From Wuchereria bancrofti (lineage: Eukaryota > Nematoda > Chromadorea > Rhabditida > Onchocercidae), in NCBI GenBank assembly GCA_005281725.1, contig SSBO01000003.1, positions 1,511,396 through 1,575,395 of the forward strand: a stretch of DNA of 64,000 bases. The letters are read 5' to 3'. The translations under genes and the position numbers were made by a program. Below the pieces are notes generated by a model. That model saw only the letters and a list, made by a program, of their open reading frames with translations, had not been told where the DNA came from and made no database searches. How positions within the stretch are numbered: position 1 is the first letter of the stretch; each line of letters opens with the position of its first letter. Below, piece after piece: positions 24,157-35,000 of the stretch.

Positions 24157-26168
24157 TCAGTGATTACGAGCTGATTTATTCGTGAAATGGAGATTTTTTA
24201 CAGGTTCGCAATGATACTACTTTTGCCCTCTAGTATTTTATTTAAATTGAAGAATTCAAGGACAACGAAAAGGAACTAGAATTTTATATCAAACTGAAAC
24301 AATGTAGTAGTATGGCTAAAGGTGCTAATTAAATATCAGCCAAACATTTATCTAGTTAGCCAATTATTATATGTTTCATTTGTCTTAATAGACAAAGCTT
24401 AGTGAGCAGATGATAAATAAGTTGAAATTGGTTTTAGTCATATTATAGAAATCAAAATTATCTTTTGTTCTGCTAATGTTTTTGAATCTTTCAGATTAGG
24501 TATCTTTCGACGGTCAACAAAACTTCGTTTTCATATGCAAAGTGTTTCCTGACTTTTTTTTGGGTAATAAATTGTTCTTGTTTTGTTTTCAGCTTAAGAT
24601 CTCGTGTGGACATGCGTACTTGTGTATTAGAAGTACGTGTAAATCCATAAAAATCATTTAATTGATTAACTGGTTATTTAGTTGGTTAACTGACAATTTT
24701 ACTCCAGATTTTCTTGAGAGACACCCCAATTGAGGTTGAATTTTTTTTTTTTGAAAATGAAAAACTATTAGCTGGAATTGCTATGCATCTTTCATGACCT
24801 TGTGCAATTCGTATTTCATTGTTCTAATATTTTGTTTCATTTCTGTAGATATTTGATCATTTTCCCTTAATTAAAAACATGAAAGTAAGTAAGAATGCGT
24901 GCGAGTTTACAATTTTCATGATCAATGCTTGAAATGGAAAAAAGAAAAGAAATTTACAATTTTCATGGTCAATACTTGAAATGGGAAAAAAAGAAGAAAA
25001 ATAATCATTTAGGGTAAAGAGATAAATTGTTTTTAGTTGTTTCCACTTTGTTAAATAGGAAGCATGTGTTGTAATTAATGTTTACTTCGTATTTTGTGTC
25101 TTATTTAATGAATATTAGTTTATATTGTTCCGGCTTTTAATTCGGTAGGGAGTAAGATTTTTGAGTAGACCGTGACTCCTGCTTTAGGTAATGCATTTGT
25201 TTCTATTTCCAAATGAAGTTGACACCATTTTAGGTTTACATTCGACGGGTTTTAAGTCATTTTGATAATCACAATTGACTGCTTCCATATACCTACGACT
25301 TTATCAGCAAATGTCATGTCGTCAGCTCGCCATGTTATCACGACATGAATCAAATTTCTCTAATTATTTATACTGCTTTTTTCTTTTCTAGCACGCTTGC
25401 CAATAGAATAACCTCGTTCTATAAAAATACCTGTTAATATTATCCGAGTAATTAAGAAGCACACCTATTAAGACAGGTAGCAGATAATGTTAGTCGCATT
25501 ATTGATGACTGGTTATTTCGATCTGCCGGACGAGTGCTCTTATTATTCCTCAGGTATCCTGATTATCCCTTTTTCAGTGCCTACTATCCATCATAATTTA
25601 GATTAGACAGCAATTTGCACATGCTGAAATTGTACATTTCTTAACTTGTTCATTTTTGTGTACCTCTTTTGTTCGATGTTGTTTCAAGGAGGGAAAGAAT
25701 AATGAAACTTTTGATGTTGATCTGCTGCCATCTTTCCGTTTCATTCTTTGAATTTTCAAATGCAGGAAACACAGTATTGTTGTAGGAATCAGAAATGGAT
25801 GCAAAACTGACAATTTCAGATGCGAAATTTCTTGTTATACATCAAATAATCCAAAGTTTGTATGCCCTCTTCAACTAAATCAACCAGGAAGAGATTAACT
25901 GCCGTGAACAATAAACCAACATTCATCGCATATAATAATATGACAAGAGAACAAATTTTTTGCAAACAATGAATATTTGTTGATAATTGTGCTTAAGTAG
26001 GAACAGTTGTAGTATTTCCTTGAGAATTTTTCAAAATAGGAAGGAATTATTAAAATCAGTTTCATGCTTCTGTTCCTTAATAAAACAATGGTAAAAAAAA
26101 AAGTTATGCGTATGTACATGATATCAATAAACAATTAACAATTATTAGATGGAGAATACCAGCTCAAC
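24157..26168. other. Intergenic between convergent genes
   Basis: 3' flank of the zinc-finger gene (+) and of the NOT2 paralog (-). Contains a 47-bp tandem duplication (24906-24996) and a 9-bp inverted repeat TCATGTCGT/ACGACATGA (25314-25348). No coding signal seen. Confidence 0.6.
24906..24996 (+). repeat. 47-bp tandem duplication
   Basis: TTTACAATTTTCATG...CTTGAAATGG-A(n) appears at 24906 and again at 24953 with a few substitutions and different A-tract lengths. Confidence 0.9.
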
Positions 26169-29090
26169 TTATGAGTCAAAGAAATGCTTCATATCCGGTG
26201 GTATTGCTACCCTCCTCTCGAGATCTTCGTATTTTAATGTCATCTTCCTTGGCATCTGAAATGAGCAAAGTTTATGTCTATTTCACAAGCATTAACTAAA
26301 CTAATTGCATTGCTATTGGCTTACTAAACACAACAATTAATTAGCTCATGTAGTCTCATCTATTGAAACAAATGTTATGTAAAATAAATTGTATTTCATA
26401 TGTCTTACTTTTCTCCAATGTACTGGATCGAATATATAATACATCCCTTTCTCAAATGTGTTTGTTTGTTCAGTAACGCTTTCATAATTCAAACGTTTCA
26501 CCCAAACACGTTCCACTTTATGGTAACGCCACTCTTTTCCATACCTGAAAAAAAAAAAGAAATATTAGATGCTTGAAAAAAAAAAAAGGAAGATTTACAA
26601 CAAAAAGTAGGCTGTTAAATAGTTTGAATATCATACTATCTAAAATGTATCAAACTTAAAAACTCACAGCTCATAAGCAGCGGCAATTTGATATTGCTCA
26701 CCCGGATAATTATAAAAGATGTAAAATAATGCATCCTCTTCTAGCAGTGAAAATTTGATTTGTGCTAACTTGTCGCCAATCAATAAATTCGTTTTATACA
26801 CTTCCGGTATCTATACTGATTTTACATCAAAAAATCGAGTAAAAATGGGGGAAGTCATTAAAAAGCCAATAAGAGAAGAGGACGTAAGAAAGCTGGATCG
26901 GTAATGATTATCAGTGTCGGAGTGATTATCAGTGTGACAACAGTGAGGACACTATTGATACGGCGGGTTTGACATTCGTTTTAGTGCCACTTTGCAGGAT
27001 TTTAAGCCCTTATCATCAATATCTAGTTAAACTTTCAGTAACTCGGCAAAGTTTTCCTTCAGTTAAATTTAAGCTTGTAATCTTGAAACATAAATGCGAA
27101 CCTTAGCCTCTATATGTGGTGCATGATTCGGCCTTTCTGCCCATGGTCCACCATAATTTAAATGAATTTCGCGTCTAAAATTAACAAATGAATGATTTAT
27201 GTTCAATTTAAAAATTGTCTAAAAATGACAATAGAATTTCAGTTTATTTCGTCAAATTAATTGGATAAAAACCTCAAATGTTCTTTGATCTTATCTTTGA
27301 TTCTTTAAAAAATTGTCTCCATTTTTCAATTCTACTTTTTGCTAATAAATTCATCCATTATCTGTTGATTTTATCAGTTGATCTAATTAACCCACCTGCC
27401 ATGTCCACTTGGATCTGGTACTTCAAGCCTGAAACAAACAAAGAAGATAAGTAGCATAAATTTTTTTTTTCCAATACATATAGCATAAATTTTAAACTTC
27501 AATACAAATAATTTATTATATCACAATTAAAAGTGCATTATTTAAATAATTAGGAAGATTTGTAAAAGTTGAACAAAATTTGTCATTAGAACAAACGCGG
27601 AAGATTGATTACTTTGAGAGAGTTGAATATTCCGAATATATTTGACTCCAAATAGTATACCAAGAAGAAGAATTAGGTGTGCAAAGCATTCCTTTCACTG
27701 TTAACATTTTGTTTGCCAATTTCCTTCAGTTTGTTTAATTTTCCATAGATAACAACTAATGATATATTATCCTGGCTGTACTCTCTCCGTTTTCCCCTTC
27801 TCCCTGTTCATTACTATCTCTCTAGATTTTTTTAATGGTGAACACCGGAAAAAAGACAAAAGAAAAAAAAAAAAAAAAACTTAGTTTAATTTATATTAAA
27901 ATTTAATATTCAAACTTACTTAGAATTCATGCCTAAACCCATATTTACTGGATCTTCACCAATAGTAAGTGTTGCAAGTGTTGGATCAAGCGGCATTGCT
28001 CGATAAGCAGACAAAAATCCAATCATTCCAAATTGATCAGTCAACATGTTTGGTGGGATGTTAGTTACCGTACCTTTAAATTTTCTCGAAATGATGTAAA
28101 TAAACAATATAAATAATTATTTAATGAATTAATATCATATATCAAAGTGAAACATATAAATAGCACTTTGGTTTAAATTTTGATAACTTGAGCAAATATA
28201 TAATAAATGAATGAACAAATGAACAAACCATCCGGATATATCTGTATGTTCCTTTTTGGTTCAGGTTGTGAACCCTGGAAGAAATTCATTTTAAGCCTAG
28301 GGACAATTTCAAACTTGGATTAATTCGTTTCATTAACTTAGCTTTTATCAAAAGCAAACAAAATCAGACTTTTTTTTTTTTTTGGATGAAATATGATTAA
28401 CAATTCGCACACTTCTTTGCAATTTTTCAATGCTCGCTGAATTTTTCAATCTTGCCTCCATGATGAATGAAGAAGAATGCATTCCAATGCTTCCAAAAAC
28501 TCATAAATAGCAAACTTATGCAAATGAGAGAGAGAGAGAGAGAGAGAGAAAGAAACCTGCAAGAAGGAAGTCCCTGCTATTGGCATCCTAATTCTACTCG
28601 GCTCGTTTACAACACCACTTGGATCGTTTACAGTTCCACTTGGCTCGCCCATAGTTCTACTTAGGTCACTTATAATTCCACTTGGCCCGCCCATAATCTT
28701 AGTTGGGTCACTTACAATTCCACTTGGTTCGCCCATAATCTTACTTGGTTCGCTCATAGTTCCACTTGGCTCGCCCATGGTCTTATTTGGTTCGTTTACA
28801 GTTCCACTTGGCTCGCCCATAGTTTTACTTGGTTCGTTTATAGTTCCACTTGGCTCGCCCATAGTCTTACTTGGTTCGTTTATAGTTCCACTTGATTCAC
28901 CCATAGTCTTGCTTGGGTCACTTATAATTCCACTTGGCTTGCTCGTAGTCTTACTTTGGTCACTTATAGTACCACCTGGCTTGCTCCTTGATGGTAAGGT
29001 ACTTAGCAATGTTGGAAAATCCTCATTTCGCATTTGAAATTCAGTCTTCACCGGTGATTGTTTCGGTGATTTGCTCGGTTTCTGTTCCAT
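26169..29090 (-). CDS. Divergent NOT2 (CNOT2-like) paralog with repeat-filled N-terminus
   Basis: Probable CCR4-NOT deadenylase scaffold subunit, 401 aa. Exons in transcript order: 28557-29090, 28229-28274, 27920-28073, 27396-27428, 27102-27174, 26668-26810, 26409-26544, 26169-26255. Residues 18-27 (FQMRNEDFPT) match the NOT2 DFPALPG motif. Residues about 36-161 are a 14-aa degenerate repeat. Exons 2-3 give IQIYPDGTVTNIPPNMLTDQ, the classic start of the NOT2/3/5 region; later come GGPWAE, KEWRYHKVERVWVKR and YIFDPVHWRK of the NOT box. Exon sizes 143, 136 and 73 nt are identical to the upstream gene. Differences from it: an extra 33-nt exon (LEVPDPSGHGR), a short DMKHFFDS tail, and loss of the Ser-rich N-terminus. 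It lies 1.75 kb downstream of the canonical copy on the same strand. Confidence 0.9.
28528..28551. repeat. (GA)n microsatellite
   Basis: GA/TC dinucleotide run just inside the first intron of the NOT2 paralog, a few bases after its donor (GTTTCT). Confidence 0.9.
28608..28985 (-). repeat. Coding minisatellite, 42 bp (14 aa) made of two 21-bp halves
   Basis: About nine in-frame units within the first exon of the NOT2 paralog, consensus GEPSGTINEPSKTM. Each unit is itself two related 7-aa halves (GEPSGTI and NEPSKTM), so the array has 21- and 42-bp periodicities. Because the period is a multiple of three, the antisense strand also stays open (28777-29037), which is a by-product. Confidence 0.9.
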
Positions 29091-30843
29091 TATTTAACTA
29101 TTTCAAAATTCACTGCGAGCACGAAAAATTTTCTTACCTTCAAGCATAAACATTGAATCATTTAAAATTATTTTGTGTAAAATTTTCTCAAGAATCTTTT
29201 AATCTTACAAAAATTTATTAAATTGTATTTAAAATAATCTGAATCTCAAAAAATGATCATTAATTTGATTATATAATCAACAACAGTGATAGCAATTTTT
29301 CCCAATATTTTCTAAAATCGATTTCAATTATACATTAATATCACCATTACCACTATTTTTCATCTACAGACCGCCTATCGAAATTGATATTTGAAGAATA
29401 AAATGCAATAACTAAATTTCAATAATTTATTCGTGAAGCTCGAAATACATTTTATTTTGTTAAAATCAGAAAAAGAAAAAAATAGGCTAATATTTCTATT
29501 ATTAACTAACAACATTGATGATATGCATTTTAATTTTGTAAATAATTATAATAGAAATTGCAAAACTTACCTTTAATGATATCGTAGTAACAGTAGTAGT
29601 AGTAGTAGTAAGTAATATTACTATAGAAATAAATCAATGAAAAGGTTAGAAAAAAAAAACAACAAGATTTGTCGCTTTTTGAAAGCAACAATGAAGACAT
29701 ATATATTAGTTAATATTCCTCTGAGAATTTTTCCGCGCATATTTGCTAAAAATACCGCTTCTATCGAAAAAATATCTACCTATGATGAAATGAAAGAACA
29801 CGAAAAATATATATGAAAGATGCTTTTCTATTGTACTAAAAAAGAATCTCCCTGCAAAAAAAAAGAGAAAATATTTTGAAAGCATTATCTTTTCAAATAT
29901 TAGCTTGTGCTAGTTAATTTTGACTTGCATAACAGTTCTTTTTTTTTTTCTACATTAGTTTGAAACTTGTAAAAATCTTGTCATTCTGCTATATATCCAA
30001 CGTTTACAATTGAAATTCTAACAATATTTATTATTTGGCAAAAGATTTGGAAGCAAATTTGAGTTAGATAAAATGCTGCCAGTTTAGGGAGAGATAACTG
30101 ATTAAGAGTCTCTTATCTTAATCATTTTGAAAAAAAAAAAACAGAATTTTAATCATTAGAATGAAAAAACTAATTGAATACTACGTACTCATTAATTCTT
30201 ATTTTGTAAAGATGACTGCCTTATTCCATCTAATTTTGCAAGCTGACGCATTATTGTCCCCAATACCGGAAGCTGAGTTAATTTGCGCATCAAATTCGAT
30301 TACAAGAAACACAAATCAAACAGTGGTACACATTAAATGATGTCCTGACACTGATCAATGTTCATGGAGACAGACGTGTTGATCGAATTTCTTATCCCAG
30401 ATCCTGCATTCCTCTCCCCTCAGAACAAAGTGAATGATTTGGAAGTCTCAATGTAAATGACCCAGCACAAAAACTAAACATTTCATTTTGCTTTATCTTA
30501 TCTTAAGCCTTGCACCTATTTCTTCATTAACTTCGGTGTAGAACAGTAAATCAAATGCGAAGTGTTTATTGCAAATAACAACGTAGCAAGAAAACATACA
30601 AAAAGGTTTCAGGATTCAAACGTAAAATTTTTTCTCTCTTTGATCAGTACGAGAGGATAAGTGGTATGTATATGTATGTGACTGCACGATTAATTTCTGT
30701 TTTACGAGAGATTTCATTTAAGGAAATATAAAGTCTAAAATTTGAGTGGTTTGTATTTTTTTTTTACAAGAGATGACTAAGGGATGGAAATGGAACGCAT
30801 GCGTATAACGCCAGTGATTGGTCAACATTGATAAGGTTGGCAA
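29091..30843. other. Spacer between the two NOT2 genes
   Basis: AT-rich spacer of 1.75 kb with a GTA trinucleotide run (29592-29610). It serves as 3' flank of ntl-2 and promoter side of the paralog. It is too long for a typical nematode operon spacer. No gene recognised. Confidence 0.6.
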
Positions 30844-33800
30844 CTATGAACCATTTTGCGATGCGGTCGTAGAGGACGATTGCGCAACTTGTGGCTGACC
30901 CGACTGCTGCAAGGACTGAGGCAATTTCGGCCGTTCTTCAAGCTCTTTATACTCCAACGTCATATCTCTCGGTATCTAAAATGAAATGATTAAGACTTCA
31001 AAATGTATCAAGAAACAAGTGAGAACTAGTACGATTTATGCAGAAGTTTCTTGAGGTGAACAAATATTTAACGGCACGACGAATAGATATCGTTAGTATT
31101 GTCGTGGAGAACCTTTTAAGATATGACTACAAACTAGACATGACAGCATACTTCCATCTAAACTATGTATACTGCCAAGTCGTCTTTTGACCTAGCTGCT
31201 GGTCAAAAATCAAATTATCGAATCTATTTGAGGATCCAAATCAGTTAAAAATTTAACTCGATAAAATAAAAGGTGAATATAATTGCTTTATGATTTCTTC
31301 AAATAAATTCCAAGCATTAAGGAATCTTACTTTTCGCCACTGTACAGGGTCGAAAACATTGTAGGACCCCTTTTCATAGGTTGACGTCTGCTCTTTGACA
31401 CCTCCATACTGCGATCGCGTTAGCCATACACGCTGACTTTTATGGAACCGCCAATCCCTACTGTACCTGAAAAACAAAAAGATACATTCAAGATTTAATA
31501 GTTCCAAAATTTAGAGCAAAAAAACCCAAATTGGTCTGATCTGCATAAATTAAAGGCCATCGTTAAAACTTTAAGAAAACAAAAACTACAAAGTCAAATG
31601 GTTCGAATATAGATAACATATCAGTAGATAAATCCAATGGAATAGTCTAACAACAGATACCGCGGACCTGAAAGCAGGTGCGCATGGTAGGTATTACACC
31701 ACCATTACTGACGAGCAGCAATGAATGACCTCAGTTTTGTAATTGCGATAAAATATTTATTTGAACTTATGAAGACTTACAGCTCACTAGCAGCAGCGAC
31801 CTGATAAACCTCGCCTGGACAATTATAAAAGAGGTAGAACAGCACATCCTCTGACAGCTTGCTCAATTTGATATTCGGCAGCTTATCTCGAATCGAAGCA
31901 TTCGTTAAATATTCATCCGGCACCTAAAATGTTTTCTATTTACCGAAAATCAGAACAAAATAGAAATATCTGAAAAGTCATGCACGGAACAGCTATAGAA
32001 TCTAAAACAAAAATATAAAAATTAATATGCAACATGAAGGCTATAAAATCACAATTTTTAAACAAACACTAATAAAACTAGCCTTTGCTTCTAGATCCTG
32101 TATACGACATGGATAATCTGCCCATGGTCCTCCAAACGTTGCATAAATGTTTCGCCTGGAACTAATGAGTAAATAACCTAATGTCGATATGAAAAAACAC
32201 CTCCTTAAAAGTAGATCTACCCCCTCCCCCTAAAATTAAGGGATCTCAAATTTCAAATTGTTCTTGACATAATCAAACTTCATTCCCATATCGTGCAGTC
32301 CAACATCGTTTCTCTGCTATGAGTCCACCTTAACCTCGTTTTGATATCAATTTTATCCTGGTATATTTTTAAAATGTTGGAAAATGATCAAAATTGAATT
32401 TTCTTTTAAAAAATAAACGCTACCAATGACGAAAGGCAACGGAAAACTCGAAACAAGGCTTACTCGGTAGAATTCAGATTCAGTCCCAGAGTTGTCAAAT
32501 CATGGCCAAGAGCAAGTGCAACAATAGCAGGATCACTTTCAATTGCGCGCAAAAACGTCAACAATCCAGCCATACCAAATTGGTCGCTCAACATGCCTGC
32601 TGGGATATTCTTCACCGTACCTACAACTTTTTAGGATGAAGGAACATTTCAGAATTTTATATTTTTAACGTAGGAATACATGTCATTACAACACACAAAA
32701 ACAAAACGTTGCTATATTGTTTTATGTAGGCTACGTTTCTCACTGATTTCTTCATTATGATATAACTCTACTTACCAATCGCCATTTATCCCAGACGTAT
32801 ACATCCTAGCGCAAAATGTAGGATATCATGTCAGAGTCATTACTTTTCAATAATAATGAATATTCTAAATGAAAAAATAAGGCTTTGTGCATAATTCCCT
32901 CTCTCGCTGCTTTGAAGTTCTAGTTTTAAAGCTATGTTATCATTTATAAACTAACCGTCCGGAAATGTCTGGATACCTGTCTTCGTTTCAGTGGTCGACC
33001 TCTCGGAATACCTTGTTTCTGAGGCAAGTGCATCGGCATTATTTGTCTGCAAATTACTACATTTAATTTCCCACCTGTAGTGGAAACAATGAGAAAATAA
33101 GTGCATACCCTCCTATCCTACATAAAATCTACTAATGTTATGAATTCAAGATGGAAATCACAAGAACGGAAAACTAAGCAATCAATACATAAACTAATAG
33201 ATTTATTATTCCCTTGTGAAAAAAATTTTACAACAGAAGTCGACGAAAAAGTTGAACATACAAAGTACATACAGTTCTTGCATGGGTCTGCCTATTCTCC
33301 AGATGATTGGCACCAGGCAAAGCAGGAAAGTCCTCATTCTGGATACGGAACTCGACGTTCTGTGTCGATAACGAATTCCCATCACTTGTTCGCATCAAAT
33401 TCGCTGCAAAAACCGTAATCTCAAAAGCAACACAAAGATCAAACATCTAATGATGGAAGTACTGGTAAGCCATAAAATTTGTCAAAAATCTCCTATCTGA
33501 AGTTACGATTTCTTAGAATTTCAAGGCAGTCCCATCTGATTCCTTAAGCTGAACCTAAATACCTTACAGTTTATCATTTTGTTGCCGTTTCTTTTGTATT
33601 TTATTGGTACGGTTATGCCGTGTATAATTAATCAGATGATAATTATTATATTACATTGATTCCTTTAAAATCCTGACCAATCCCCGAGTAAACTTTTCTC
33701 GTTAACACATGGATTTCAGGGAATAACCGTACAATGAAAAAATCTAAATGTAGAGAAAAATTTAAAGAACGATTAAAGGATGTCTTTTTATTAAAACACC

Positions 33801-34971
33801 TTATGTTCCAATTCAAGCCTAGTCTTTCCAGTCCCAAATTAGAGCTTGCTTCCTTTTACAAAAAAAATTTTAGGTCGGATTATGTTCTTTAATAAATTTC
33901 TCGGCGATACATTAACTTACGTGCGTTTTTAATCATTACATGATGAAATTAGAAGGTATTTGGGATCGGCCCATTTGTAGTTTTAGTCTACAAACTACAT
34001 GAATTTTAACCACAAAATAACTATAAAAGTAGCAAGTAATCCCGTAGTCGACATAGAAAATCTTTTCAAAAACATCTAATGATGGAAGTACTGGTAAGCC
34101 ATGAAAGATTAATCTTCTACTGTAGATAGTGGTTGTAACAGTCATATATAAGTCTTTTACTTCTTGGAAATGGAACTAAATAGTTGGTTTTCACTGCCAC
34201 AATTTATACCATATCTATTATACTCAGAGTAATTCAATATCCAAATCTTTCTGCATTTTCTATTACTGAACAATAGGCATCCCCGTTACTTATTCTGCTC
34301 ACTTTTAAGCATTGATTACTGCCTCTTTCAACTAAAGGAAATTACAGCATACAACACAATACATAAATATAAATATATGAGGCTCAATTTGTATCGTCAC
34401 TCAATTAAAAGTAGCTGATATAATTAATAACGTAAGGAAATGAACCTTCAAAATTTTTCTTTCAAGAAATTATCCTTTATTTCTTAAGAATTATTTGGAA
34501 TCAGTAAAACAACTCCAATGCCATCAGTATGCAACTGAAGGATATAACTACTTATAGTAGTATCATTACTGCATTGCTTTACAAGTGCTTTCAGATGGAC
34601 CACTGGAGAGTTATTTCAACAATATCTGATCATTCCTTAAAGTCTACTTTCTTGATGTTCTCTACTTTTTGTATGCTGTTTCTTGAATAAAATAACTTGC
34701 CATAAGGGGCTCGCTGTAGAGCATTGTAAACGTCTTTTGAATAAAGGTGGTTTTGTTGTACAGATGGTGAGGAGGAGTAATTACTGGTGGTCGGCAATGA
34801 ATTAAATGTAGAGGACGTTGAGGACGGTGAGGAGCGCACCCCCAGGGATGGAAATTCCGACTCGTTGATAACGTTTTCCGGAGGAATTAGCGAATTACGA
34901 CAAGCTGATGATGCTGATGACTGCGATGAAAGTCGGTTACGGTCAGCCAATATACCTCCACTACTGCTCAT
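30844..34971 (-). CDS. ntl-2: CCR4-NOT complex subunit 2 (CNOT2/NOT2)
   Basis: Scaffold subunit joining NOT3 to NOT1 in the CCR4-NOT mRNA deadenylase; 377 aa. Exons in transcript order: 34701-34971, 33273-33403, 32956-33046, 32464-32620, 32083-32155, 31781-31923, 31331-31466, 30844-30975. The Ser-rich N-terminus contains SEFPSLG and LQRAPY; exon 2 gives FRIQNEDFPALPGA, the family signature. Exons 3-8 form the conserved C-terminal region: FPDGTVKNIPAGMLSDQFGM, LGHDLTTLGLNLNSTERNIY, FGGPWADYPC, LTNASIRDKL, SRDWRFHKSQRVWLTR, FDPVQWRK, LEYKELEERPKLP. Two introns use GC donors (TTATG|GCAAGT after exon 1, AAAG|GCTAGT after exon 5); both are needed to keep frame and exon size. An in-frame TGA upstream fixes the ATG at 34971. 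A short uORF overlaps it. The tail after LPQSLQQ is Gln/Ser-rich. Confidence 0.95.
33441..33473. repeat. 33-bp perfect direct repeat, copy 1 (ntl-2 intron 1)
   Basis: AAACATCTAATGATGGAAGT plus 13 more bases, identical to 34070-34102. This copy starts 37 bp upstream (transcript sense) of ntl-2 exon 2. Confidence 0.95.
34070..34102. repeat. 33-bp perfect direct repeat, copy 2 (ntl-2 intron 1)
   Basis: Exact copy of 33441-33473, 629 bp away in the same intron. The flanking bases differ. Confidence 0.95.
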
Positions 34972-35000
34972 CGAGCTCGATCAGTCGTATATTCACGCAT
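34968..35000 (-). promoter_or_regulatory. uORF overlapping the ntl-2 start (ATGA)
   Basis: A ten-codon frame (MREYTTDRAR) whose TGA overlaps the main ATG as ATGA. It lies between a TTTTGCAG acceptor (leader begins about 35016) and the ntl-2 start, so it would be in the mature leader. Confidence 0.5.

Noticed and set aside
28608..28985. CRISPR-like regular repeat
   Set aside because: Units are contiguous with no spacers, degenerate, and coding in a eukaryotic gene.
28777..29037. Plus-strand frame of hydrophobic repeats opposite the NOT2 paralog exon
   Set aside because: Antisense of an in-frame minisatellite whose period is a multiple of three; the sense strand has conserved NOT2 motifs and splicing.
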